Shown here: in pieces, positions 53,453 to 64,000 of the stretch
How the letters are laid out: each line of letters starts with the position of its first letter
Position numbering within the stretch: the stretch's first letter is position 1
NCBI GenBank assembly: GCA_026122225.1
Contig: JANEZZ010001476.1
Coordinates: 124,001 to 188,000 of the forward strand
Reading direction: 5' to 3'
DNA from: Heloderma charlesbogerti
Lineage: Eukaryota; Chordata; Lepidosauria; Squamata; Helodermatidae
DNA: 64,000 nucleotides
The notes under the pieces: generated by a model
Database searches by the model: none
The model's input: the letters and a program-made list of their open reading frames with translations, nothing else
Told to the model about the DNA's origin: nothing
Position numbers and translations under genes: made by a program

Positions 53453-53801
53453 TAGGGATGGATGGACGCCCCTCCATCTGCATTCTCCAGGCACCCACTG
53501 AGCCCCTGCCCCTGTTCGCACAGCCCAGCCCATTTATACCTGTAATCTTGTGTATATGGGCTATTCACAGCACCATTTTACTTAAGACTACATGTGTGCA
53601 TATTCGTGATTGCCATTTTCTTCCAGAAAATGGTGCTTGTGGTGCTTGCGGACAGCTCCCAGCTGAGTGTGGGTGGCTCAGTAAGCATGTGTGTGTGTGG
53701 GGGGGTGGGGTGTCAAACAGGGGCAGGGGTTCAATGGGCGCAACTTTGGAGTGGGGGTCTGCTGGACTCGCAGACCCAACTGGGTACCAGTGCCACCCCT
53801 A
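53453..53801 (+). mobile_element. Small hAT-like element near the palindrome centre
   Basis: Starts TAGGGATGGATGGACGCC and ends CAGTGCCACCCCTA. Flanks GTTAGACA (53445-53452) and TTTAGACA (53802-53809) match at 7 of 8. Internal hairpins pair GCCCATTTATAC with GTATATGGGC and AGCACCATTTT with AAAATGGTGCT. Non-coding. Lies 108 bases from the centre of the giant inverted repeat. Confidence 0.8.
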
Positions 53802-54017
53802 TTTAGACATTTGGTCTACATATACCACTTCATATCCATTAGCAGTCCATAATGTTTAATTGGCATTGGGAGCTAATGTAAGTGAAGTATACCTGCAATA
53901 GGGGCAGTGCACTGCCCCCATTGCAGGTATACTTCACTTACATTAGCTCCCAATGCCAATTAAACATTATGGACTGCTAATGGATATGAAGTGGTATATG
54001 TAGACCAAATGTCTAAA

Positions 54018-54366
54018 TAGGGGTGGCACTGGTACCCAGTTGGGTCTGCGAGTCCAGCAGACCCCCACTCCAAAGTTGCGCCCATTGAACCCCTGCCCCT
54101 GTTTGACACCCCACCCCCCCACACACACACATGCTTACTGAGCCACCCACACTCAGCTGGGAGCTGTCCGCAAGCACCACAAGCACCATTTTCTGGAAGA
54201 AAATGGCAATCACGAATATGCACACATGTAGTCTTAAGTAAAATGGTGCTGTGAATAGCCCATATACACAAGATTACAGGTATAAATGGGCTGGGCTGTG
54301 CGAACAGGGGCAGGGGCTCAGTGGGTGCCTGGAGAATGCAGATGGAGGGGCGTCCATCCATCCCTA
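54018..54366 (-). mobile_element. Mirror copy of the small hAT-like element
   Basis: Exact reverse complement of 53453-53801 as part of the giant palindrome, not an independent insertion. Confidence 0.9.
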
Positions 54367-55343
54367 TGTCTAACTATGTATCAGGGCAAAAGCTCTTGGT
54401 GGTAAGGTGTATATTCAAAAGTAGGAAGGGCTGTGAGGTCTTCTGTCTATTGAGTAACAGTGGGTGGATCTGTTCTTCCATCCTTGCAGCACAAGACTTT
54501 TGGCTAACATAAAGGCTCACAAGATCATTTTCCAGTGTTCAACTGGCAGCTTCCATAGCACAGGTATGTGGTTCAATAATGCGTGGAAGACTTCAATCTT
54601 CAAAATTAATGTGGCCAATATCTTTTGATCAGAAAAGGGCCACCACTGAGCATCATATGGCTAATGATGCATTTAAGATTCTCCTGCAGAGTATATAGGT
54701 CTGCTCTGGCATGTTGGAGGCCAAAACCTCTATGGTTTTCCTCTTGACTTCGACTCATGCCTGCCAACTTCTCTGGTATTTGCAAATGCATGCAGCCATT
54801 TTGACCATCCATTTGTAACATGGTAGGGGATATAGCTGACAAAGCAAGCATGTTTAGTTCAACAAGCAATGTGAGATATTCATAGAGTGATTCATTTTTT
54901 CCCCTTCAGTGAACAAATCCTTGCAATAAATGATTTATCCATTTTGTTATGAACTGTAACATATCCCCAATGTGGGATATTTATTTCAAGATGCAACGTA
55001 TGCATTTTGCCACAATTGTGGTTTTCAATAGTTAATGAAGTTTTCTGCAAAGTATACCTGTATCCTCTGTATAGCTTTTACTCATTTCTTTCTGCCGGTA
55101 CTTTTCCGTGAAATCCTTGGTAACTGTTCAGAAAGCATGAAGGCCAGACAAGTCTTCTGTGTAATTATGTATTCCATTCTACACAGAGTTAGACCAGGGA
55201 TGTACACACTGTGTAAAATCCACTCCGTCTGTGTTTAGCCAATTGCCAGGTGCCTTTTATTCCATCATCCACCCATCAACAAATGCAGACAATTTTGGGG
55301 GGGTCATGAAGTAAAATCTGCAAATAATTATGTAAGTATTTAC

Positions 55344-56311
55344 TAGGGGTGGACGAAAGTCACTTACCTGTCCTCGAAGCTTGTTCGCGGTGGGGGGGAG
55401 GCACTTCGCTGCTTCCCCCGCAAAGTTCAGGCCGGGGGGGGAGGCTTCCCGCATCACCCGGCCGAAATTCAGGCCGGGGGGGAGGCTTCCCGCCTCACCC
55501 GGCCGAAATTCAGGCCGGGGGGGAGGCTTCCCGCCTCGCCTGGCCGCGAACTCCAAAGTTAAAAAAAAAAAAAAACTCCCCCGTGATAGGCTACGTGACA
55601 ATTAACGTAGTCTATCATGGCTAGATCTGCAAAGTCAGCCGTGATAGGCTACATTAATCATCACGTAGCCTATCACGGGTGACTTTAAAAAAAAAAAAAG
55701 CGCTTACGCAAATGGCGGCCCCCATAGGGAGCCGCCATTCGCGTTCCTTATTTGGTCGCTGTAGTCTACGTAAAGATTTACGTAGACTACGACGAAAATA
55801 AGGGCAACGCAAATAGCGTTGCCCTTATTTTCGCCATAGTCTACGTAAATCTTTACATAGACTACAGCGACCAAATAAGGAACGGGAATGGCGGCTCCCT
55901 ATGGGGGCCGCCATTATCCGTACGCGCTTTTTTTTTTTTTTTAAGTCACCCGTGATAGGCTACGTGACGATTTACATAGCCTATCACGGCTGACTTTGCA
56001 GATCTAGCCGTGATAGGCTACGTTAATTGTCACGTAGCCTATCACGGGGGCATTTTTTTTTCTTTTATTGGAATGGCGGGGGCGGCAGCCAGTCGAAAGA
56101 CCGGCTGCTGCTCCTGCCCCGGACGAACACCCGCCGAACCGCCGGCCGGACCCGCCGCCGGGAGGGACATTCGGCAAAGGTAAGTCCCATCCCGGGGGTG
56201 GTGTGGGGGGCGGGGGGTATGGAGAATTTCTCCCCGAAACTTGTTCGGGCGGCCGAACACATTGGCGCTCGGCCCCCCGAAGTTTCGGGGAGAAATTCTC
56301 CGCCATCCCTA
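55344..56311 (-). mobile_element. Mirror copy of nested-palindrome element copy 9
   Basis: Reverse complement of 51508-52475, including the 15-base homopolymer run and the same GTAAATAC flanks. Its core lies at 55576-56050. Confidence 0.93.
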
Positions 56312-56339
56312 GTATTTACATAAGTATTGACATACTTTT

Positions 56340-57057
56340 TGTTGTTGTTCAGTCATTCAGTCGTGTCTGACTCTTCATGACCCCATGGACCATAGCACGC
56401 CAGGCCTTCCTGTCCTGCGCTCTCTCCCGGAGCGTGCTCAAGTTCATATTCATTGCATCCATGATGCTATCTAGCCATCTCATCCTCTGCCGTCCCCTTC
56501 TCCTTTTGCCTTCAATCTTTCTCAGCATCAGGGTCTTTTCCAGGGAGTTTTCTCTTCGCATTAGGTGGCCAAAATATTTGAGCTTCAGTTTCAGTATCTG
56601 TCCTTCCAGTGAGCACTCAGGGTTGATTTCCTTTAGGATTGACTGATTTGACCTCCTCGCAGTCCAGGGGACTTGTAAGAGTCTTCTCCAGCACCACAGT
56701 TCGAAAGCATCAATTCTTCGGCGCTCAGCCTTCCTTATAGTCCAGCTCTCACAGCCATACATTACTACTGGGAAAACCATAGCTTTGATTAGACGGACCT
56801 TTGTCGGCAAGGTGATGTCTCTGCTTCTTACTGTGCTGTCTAGGTTTGCCATAGCTTTCCTCCCCAGGAGCAAGCGTCTTTTAATTTCATGGCTACAGTC
56901 ACCGTCTGTGGTGATCTTGGAGCCCAAGAAAGTAAAATCTGTCAGTGCTTCCATTTCGTCCCCTTCTATATGGCAGGAAGTGATAGGACCAGATGCCATG
57001 ATCTTAGTTTTTTTAATGTTGAGTTTCAAACCAGCTTTTGCACTCTCCTCTTTCACT
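56340..57057 (-). mobile_element. BovB: Mirror copy of BovB copy 4
   Basis: Reverse complement of 50762-51479. The minus-strand frame 56349-57056 encodes the same 235 residues. Confidence 0.93.
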
Positions 57058-57305
57058 GTGTATTGTCCCCCATTCCATTCAACGTTTCCTCAGCAGAAAC
57101 CTACATATTTTCCTATGAATATATATGTGTAAATTTCAGGAAAGTAAAACAAACAAACAAACAAACATCCAAAGGTCCACGGACTCTGCGCGGCCTGAGG
57201 GGGGTGCTCTGCAGTGGATTTGCAGGTCAGATTCTTAGAAATCCAAGCTCATCTTAGTCCGTCTCGAATTTCTCCAGCATCCCGGACTTAGACTCACTTT
57301 ACAAA

Positions 57306-57774
57306 CAGGGATGGGTAAATATTTCATTTCATTTCATTTTTGATAAGAATTTATCAAAATTCATAAAGTTCTCCATATTCAGGACAAAAAGAAACTGAGA
57401 GAAAATAAACCTAACAGATCCTTCCACCCGGGCCCAGGCCTTTCAATGCATTGGTCTTAGAAGTGTAGGTTTGAATCTCTCTGTATTCAGTCATTATACT
57501 ACTTAATTAGTGCCACCAATCTTTTTTTCTTTTTCCTGAAAGACTCCTCATCTTTAATGGCTATATTGTAGGCAGGTACGTCATGGTCCTCTCTGTGCTG
57601 GGAATAGCTATACCTATTGAATTCGACTAGTGCGGATGGATGGCTATTTTGTTTCAGTTCATTTTTGATAAGCCTTTACCAAAATGTGCAGAGTTCTTCA
57701 TATCTGGGAGAGAAAGAACTTTTAAAAATTGTGGATATGGGAGAAAGCAAAACTGACAGCTTCACCCACCCCTA
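57306..57774 (-). repeat. Mirror copy of repeat 'P' copy 3
   Basis: Reverse complement of 50045-50513. Confidence 0.85.
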
Positions 57775-58787
57775 TTTAAACATACATAAGTTTGGTTGCA
57801 GACATCTTCACAGTTACTCCCACACCATTCCAAGTGGAGATGTTGGTGACGTTCTCCTGGGCAATGCTCAGAAACACACTTTGGGGGGTCCATAAAACTC
57901 ACCTCAGAATGGGAGGCAAGCTTACAAGCTCCCAAAATAGATCTCTGTCTTGGCTTAAAAATTGACCCGGGGGGGCGGGATCCAGTTTCCCCATCCTTTT
58001 GCCTATCTCTGCTGCCCTTCCCACCCACAAAAGCTTCCACCTAACCCAAACATGCTCCCTCCTCCTATACCTTACATCGGTAGGGGACCAATGGACCCAG
58101 GGGACTATGGGAAATGTAGTTCTGTGAACACCCTGGAGAACTGCATCCCCCATGCCTTGGGACACTATTTTGCCTAATATATATATATATATATTTTTTA
58201 CAATTTTCCTAATATAATGAATTTTCTGTGAAATTTGCCCTTATATTACACACTTAAAACAAAACAAAAAAATGAGAACCCCATTGCAACATTTGGAGAA
58301 GTGCAAATTTGAAAAGATGACCAAATTTTGGTTCACATAGTGGTTTGGAAGTGCAAAATTAGGTAAATTTGCATTAAAATGAGAACTGAATGATTTTTTT
58401 CTCTTATCTCTAATGTAAATATAAGCCACATGCAGTCAGAAAGCTACTCCTTCTGTATAAGACAGAAGCATCATCTCTGTAATATGAAACATTTGGTGCT
58501 GGGGAGGTTATTCTACCATCGCTTATTTTCATAAAGTCATAAAAACAAATGTTATCAGATGTTTCCTTGACAACAGGTTGAAGCCAGATTCAAGATGGAT
58601 CAATCGTGCTGGTGGAAATGGACTTCCTCCCTCATCTGGAAGCAGTCTTTCCATTCCCTTGAAAATGCTACACAAAGAGTCAAGAGACCCTGCTGAATAG
58701 GGTGAACTAAGATATGCATGCAGGAGGGGGTCCCCAAAACTGGGCAGAGTGACTTTCCACTATTAAAGCCTTCCCTCTTGTGGTAGG

Positions 58788-59455
58788 TAGGGATGTCGCA
58801 AGTTGCCGGTTCAGCCCCCCGGACACCACCTCGCAGACTTGAGCTCTTGCCCAACTCATGGTGTGCTCACTTGGGCAAGACCTCAGGCACCCACGCCCTC
58901 AGCAAGGAGAGGGGAAGAAGGCAGCACCTGTCCTCCTTCCCCCATCCTTGCTACATTGGCAGTTGCGCGGGAGAGGCTAGTCGTTTTCCATAAGTTTTCA
59001 TGGCCTTATGGAAAACAACCAGCTTGTCCCTTGCCACCACTGCTGTAGCAGGTGGGGGGGGGAGAGAAGGAGGCACCTATCCTCTTGTCTCCCCCCCCCA
59101 ACCTGCTAGAGCCCAGGGCGAGAGGCTGGGGGCTGGCTGCGCTGAGGCCCCTCTTCCCCGCACCAGCCTTTGACAGCTGGCATGTGGAAGAGGGGCGATG
59201 GCAGCACCCCAGTGCTCTCGCCCTGGCCTCTTCTAGAGAAGGCCAGGGCAAGAGGCTGTGGGCTGGCTGTGCCAAGGCCCTTCTTTCCTGTGCTGGCCTT
59301 TGACAGCTGGCGTGAGGAAGAGAGTGGGCTCAAGCAGCTCACGGGCAAGCAGGGTGAGCAGAGAAGCTCGGCGAGCAGGCCTGGGCTGCATGAGCTGCAG
59401 GTGGCAGCTTGTTGAGCTCCCCCATCCCAGATGGAGATGGGCTCATCCATCCCTG
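58788..59455 (-). mobile_element. Mirror copy of the GC-rich hAT-like element
   Basis: Reverse complement of 48364-49031, with the duplication now reading GTGGTAGG on both sides. Confidence 0.9.
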
Positions 59456-61209
59456 GTGGTAGGTCCCTTCCTCTCACACAAGGCAGATCCTGGATCCAAC
59501 ACAAGATCATCTAAACTGAAGAAATTTCTTCCGCATTATTGCTTCAAGAACACTTAGTGGAAATAGTTAAGTCCTGGACTCTACAGTTATAACAGCAGTC
59601 CACAATTTTTGAACATGACTGGCTTCCATCTCACAAGCTGTGGGATACACATTTAAATATAAACCACATGGAGGTGGAGAGCTGTCGCTTCTCGAGATGG
59701 TTGGGGGCACTTTCTTGAGATGGTGCTTTTGGTGAGAAAGAAATGCCAAATGTTTTTATCCTCACTCCTCCAGATAAAATCATAAGATTACATTAATCAG
59801 ATGGTTCCTCCCAGAGGGGCTTTTCCTTTTAATGTGTAGAAGCCTTTCAAAGTCTCCCCATGCAATCTTTTTTGATGTCTGAAATTCCTAAGGTTGAAGA
59901 AAATTACATATTATTTGTCTTTTCATTTCCGCTTGGCCTCCCAATATTCCAAAGAGACATAATGAAAAGGGCATCACTTAGAGAGGGACAATTGTTTGTC
60001 ATTTCCCTTTGTCATTTTCCCTTTTGGTTTGTGTGCAATTTGCAACCTTTTTCCTCTTGGTGATTTTCTGGGACAAGAGGGCTGGCCTCACCTCCTGCGG
60101 TGTGGTAATGGAGGGAAGCAGAATCACAATATCATAAAAACAGCACTACCTCACTTGAGCATGTGTGTGTATATATTACCAGCTCACTGGATGCTAATTT
60201 ACTGTATCATGAAAGGACTTGGACCAAATGGCAATGAAGACAGTGGGTAGTATCTTATTCTGCCTGTACTTCCGGGACCCATCCCTCATGCAACGGGGTT
60301 TTGGCACTTCTAAAAATGACCCCAAAGAAGCAGAAACACTCATCCCAGGAACAGGGCAAGTCAGCAGAACTCACAGAAGGGAGCTCCACTGACCTGCCCC
60401 AATCTGGAAATAAGCATTTGCGTTCACCACCAGGGTTATTTTTAGAAGCACCAAGTGGTGGGTCCCTCAAGTACAACTGAACCAGCTGGGGTGGAATCGC
60501 CCAGAAGATGACAACAGTTGTGTGGGACAAAATGGAGAGGCGGTGCAATCTAGGTTACAAGGGCGCAAAACCTGCCCCTCGGCTCTGACATTAGGTTTAC
60601 CAAAGGCAGGAATAAAGTTTAGTCTGACTCCTATAGTGAGTCTGAATGTAATTGTGTTACCAGGGTGATATTGCAGTGAGGACAGTGTGACTGTGGCACT
60701 CCCTCTGAGAACTTGACCATTGGCAATAGTCAGGCCTGCCTTATTAGATGCACAAATGCCACACATTATACTGGCTTGCATTTCACCATATGGCCAATTA
60801 CTGAGAATACTTTTAAGGAGAACTTCACACCTTCCAAGCAACTCAGCTGGAATTGTACGCTATCCAAATGTTCATAAAAGTCAAGTAGTTGTATTGTGGA
60901 AAGAAAGCTAGGGGGTTGTCTCTCTTCCTGAGTGAAGTTGGATGGGTGGGAAGAAATTGATAAGTTCTTTGACAAGTACTGAATATAATTCTCCTGGGCT
61001 AAAGGAGGCAGTGTTTGGAGAGGATGAAACAAACAAGGATATTGACAAGAGGGAAATACTCCCCCACAGGTCTTCATAGCAGACAGACATAGCAGACTTG
61101 CAATCATGTGCACTTGCACAATATCACCAATATTTTTTTTTCTTAAATGACACCATTTGTGGAAATGTCAAAATCCCCCCAATATGCAAATTGCCACCAT
61201 TTAAACACG

Positions 61210-61210
<1 letters not shown>

Positions 61211-61242
<32 letters not shown>
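61211..61242 (-). repeat. Mirror (CA)n microsatellite
   Basis: Sixteen CA units, the same length as the (GT)n at 46577-46608. Confidence 0.95.
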
Positions 61243-61244
<2 letters not shown>

Positions 61245-61468
61245 GAGTATTGGCTCAACTTGCTACAGATTGAATCAACACCAGTGGGGGGAAATGGACT
61301 GAAATCCACAGGGCTGAACTGGAAAAATCTATCAAGTTTTCACACAAACATCCTCCAATTGAATTCTCATATATCCCTAATCCTGACTTTAATGTATATT
61401 CCAAACTGATGTTTGAAGAAGACCATTGGGATCTCTTGGATAAACCTTGCCTCAATACACCCTTTCTT

Positions 61469-64000
61469 GTTGTTGTTCAGTCATTAAGTCATGTCCAACT
61501 CTTCGTGACCCCATGGACCATAGCACGCCAGGCCTTCCTGTCCTCCGCTCTCTCCCAGAATGTGCTCAAGTTCATACTCATTGCATCGGTGATGCTATCT
61601 AGCCATCTCATCCTCTGCCGTCCCCTTCTCCTTTTGCCTTCAGTCTTTCCCAGCATCAGGGCCTTTCCAGGGAGTTTTCTCTTCACATCAGGTGGCCAAA
61701 ATATTTGAGCTTCAGTTTCAGTATCTGTCCTTCCAACGAGCACTCAGGGTTGATTTCCTTTAGGACTGACTGATTTGACCTCCTTGCAGTCCAGGGATCT
61801 CATAAGAGTCTTCTCCAGCACCACAGTTCGAAAGCATCAATTATTTGGCGCTCAGCCTTCCTTATAGTCCAGCTCTCACAGCCATACATTACTACTGGGA
61901 AAACCATAGCTTTGATTAGATGGACCTTTGTCGGCAAGGTGATGTCTCTGCTTCTTACTATGCTGTCTAGGTTTGCCATAGCTTTCCTCCCAAGGAGCAA
62001 GCGTCTTTTAATTTCATGGCTACAGTCACCGTCTGTGGTGATCTTGGAGCCCAAGAAAATGAAATCTGTCACTGCTTCCATTTCTTCCCCTTCTAGATGC
62101 CAGGAAGTGATAGGGCCAGATGCCGTGATCTTAGTTTTTTTAATGTTGAGTTTCAAACCAGCTTTTGTACTCTCCTCTTTCACCCTCAACAAGAGGCTCT
62201 TGAGATCCTCTTCGCTTTCTGCCATTAGGGTGGTATCGTCTGCATATCGGAGGTTGTTGATAATTCTCCCGGCAATCTTAATTCTGATCTATGATTCATC
62301 CAACCCGGCGTTTCTCATGCTGTACTCTGCATATAAGTTAAATAAGCAGGGTGACAATATACAGCCTTGTTGTACTTCTTTCCCAATTTTGAACCAATCG
62401 GTTGTTCCATGTCCAGTTCTTACTGTTGCTTCTTGACCCTTGTACAGGTTTCTCAGGAGACAGGTGAGGTGGTCTGGTACTCCCATCTCTTTAAGGATTT
62501 GCCGCAGTTTGTTGTGATCCACACAATCAAAGGTTTTAGCGTAATCAATGAAGCAGAAATACACATTTTTCTGGAATTCTCTTGCTTTCTCCATGATCCA
62601 GCAAATGTTGGCAATTTGATCTCTAGTTCCTCTGCCTCTTCAAAACTCAGCTTGTACTTCCGGTAGTTCTCAGTTCACATACTGCTGAAGCCTAGCTTGT
62701 AGGATTTTGAGCATCACCTTGCTGGCATGTGAAATGAGCGCAATTGTGCGGTAGTTTGAACACTCTTTGGCATTGCCCTTCTTTGGAATTGGAATGTAAA
62801 CTGACCTTTTCCAGTCTTGTGGCCACTGTTGAGTGTTCCAAATTTGTTGGCATATTGAGTGCAGCACTTTAACAGCATCATCTTTTAGGATTTTAAATAG
62901 CTCAGCTGGAAGACTGTCATCTCCACTAGGTTTGTTGTTAGTAATGCTTCCTAAGGCCCACTTGACTTGACCCTCTATGTCCGGCTCAAGTTCAGTCACC
63001 GCACTATCATGGCTATCAAGGACATTCAGATCTTTCCTGTATAGTTCTTCTGTGTATTCTTTCCACATCTTCTTAATCTCATCTGCTTCTGTTAGGTCTC
63101 TGTCTTCTTTGAGCTTTATCATGCCCATCTTTGCACAAAACATTCCCTTGATATCTCTGATTTTCTTGAAAAGATCTCTAGTCTTTCCCATTCTGTTGTT
63201 TTCCTCGATTTCTTTGCATTGTTCATTTAAGAAGGCCTTCTTTTCTCTCCTTGCTATTCTCTGGAACTCTGCATTCAGTTGGAGATATCTTCCCCTTTCT
63301 CCCTTGCTTTTCAATTCCCTTCTTTCCTCAGCTACTTGTAAAGCCTCATCAGACAGCCACTTGGCTTTTTTCTTGCATTTCTTTTTCTTTTGGATGGATT
63401 GAGTTGCTGCCTCCTGAGCAATGTTACGGACCTTCATCCATAGTTCCTCAGGCACTCTGTCTATCAGGTCTAATCCCTTAAATCTACTCCTCACCTCCAT
63501 TGTGTATTCATAAGGGATATGATTTAGGTCATACCTGAATGGTTTAGTGGTTTTCCCTACGTTCTTCAATTTAAGCTGAATTTTTGCAACAAGAAGCTCA
63601 TGATCTGAGCCACAGTCAGCTCCAGGTCTTGTTTTTACTGACTGTATAGAGCTTCTCCATCTTTGGCTGCAAAGGACATAATCAATCTGATTTCGATATT
63701 ATTGACCATCTGGTGATGTCCATGTGTAGAGTCGCCTCTGGTGCTGTTGGAAAAGAGTGTTTACTATGATCAGAGTGTTCTCTTGAGTCTTGGCAAAACT
63801 CTATTAGCCTTTGTCCTGCTTTATTTTGTCCACCAAAGCCATGCTTGCCTGTTATCCCGGTGATTTCTTGACTTCCTACTTTGGCATTCCAATCCCCTAT
63901 GATGAAAAGGACATCTTTTTCTGGTGTTAGTTCTAGAAGGTGTTGTAGGTCTTCATAGAACCAATCTGCCTCAGCTTTTTCGGCCTCAGTGGTGGGGGCA
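61469..64000 (-). mobile_element. BovB: Mirror copy of BovB copy 3 (cut by window end)
   Basis: Reverse complement of 43819-46350, carrying the same stops. Open pieces on the minus strand at 62670-63569, 62289-62594, 61800-62225 and 61489-61743 match those of the left arm residue for residue. The window ends within its endonuclease region. Confidence 0.93.

Larger units (their letters stand above)
43819..64000. repeat. Giant zero-spacer palindrome (two arms of about 10.09 kb)
   Basis: Centre between 53909 and 53910 in GGGGCAGTG|CACTGCCCC. Any position x on the left equals the complement of 107819 - x on the right. Every long reading frame on the left recurs at the mirrored place on the other strand with identical sequence. 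The (GT)n run, (AT)n tract and 15-base A-run compared have equal lengths. The only mismatch I found is A at 53900 against C at 53919. The arms continue past the window end, so the outer boundary is unknown. May be a real palindrome or a fold-back assembly artefact. Confidence 0.95.

Noticed and set aside
56889..57257. 122-residue plus-strand frame
   Set aside because: Antisense shadow of a BovB coding fragment plus flanking unique sequence.
53910..64000. Right-arm BovB, hAT-like and repeat copies as independent insertions
   Set aside because: They share every stop, homopolymer length and flanking duplication with the left arm. They are the same sequence inverted.

Overview
This window is gene-poor, repeat-packed vertebrate DNA, most likely from a squamate reptile. 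It carries RTE-BovB, CR1 and L2-clade LINEs together, a tRNA-derived SINE with an (AATA)n-like tail, many short hAT-like DNA elements, solo LTRs and many microsatellites. BovB alone would also fit ruminants, but with L2- and CR1-type reverse transcriptase fragments and this SINE a lizard or snake fits better. I found no host protein-coding gene, tRNA or rRNA gene. The only long reading frames belong to LINE reverse transcriptases.

Region 1-13,722 is dominated by a family of roughly 0.9-1.0 kb elements, here called nested-palindrome elements (NPEs). They start TAGGG, end CCCTA (or close to it) and are flanked by 8-bp target-site duplications, which points to the hAT superfamily. None encodes a transposase. 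The core of each is a palindrome built from smaller palindromes, and near both ends is a conserved 5' splice-donor-like AG|GTAAGT pointing out of the element. Copies lie at about 2664-3088, 5185-6092, 6840-7730, 8636-9598, 10350-11130, 11362-12047, 12788-13714, 26065-26950, 36064-36899 and 51508-52475. The last is seen again, inverted, at 55344-56311. Related smaller hAT-like elements, several also with palindromic cores, lie at 493-917, 24565-25089, 28763-29192, 38351-38856, 48364-49031 and 53453-53801.

Region 13,723-43,119 holds a BovB copy with a 603-residue reverse transcriptase frame, an unassigned inverted-repeat family, a MITE with 3-bp duplications, a SINE, two AATAAA-bearing LTR-like segments, and a three-layer nest in which an NPE sits in a solo LTR that sits in an older repeat. 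Next come a 5'-truncated L2 inserted head-on into a CR1, a BovB whose 5' end is inverted, a second solo LTR also hit by an NPE, and degraded L2 and CR1 pieces.

Region 43,819-64,000 is one giant inverted repeat. Bases 53,910-64,000 are the reverse complement of 43,819-53,909 with no spacer. I found a single mismatch, 10 bases from the centre, and microsatellite and homopolymer lengths agree where I compared them. The right arm therefore adds no independent content. It is either a very young or gene-converted palindrome or a sequencing/assembly fold-back, and the far boundary lies outside the window.

Nothing here forms a host pathway. The active themes are target-primed retrotransposition by LINEs and cut-and-paste mobilisation of non-autonomous hAT-like elements by a transposase that must be encoded elsewhere.
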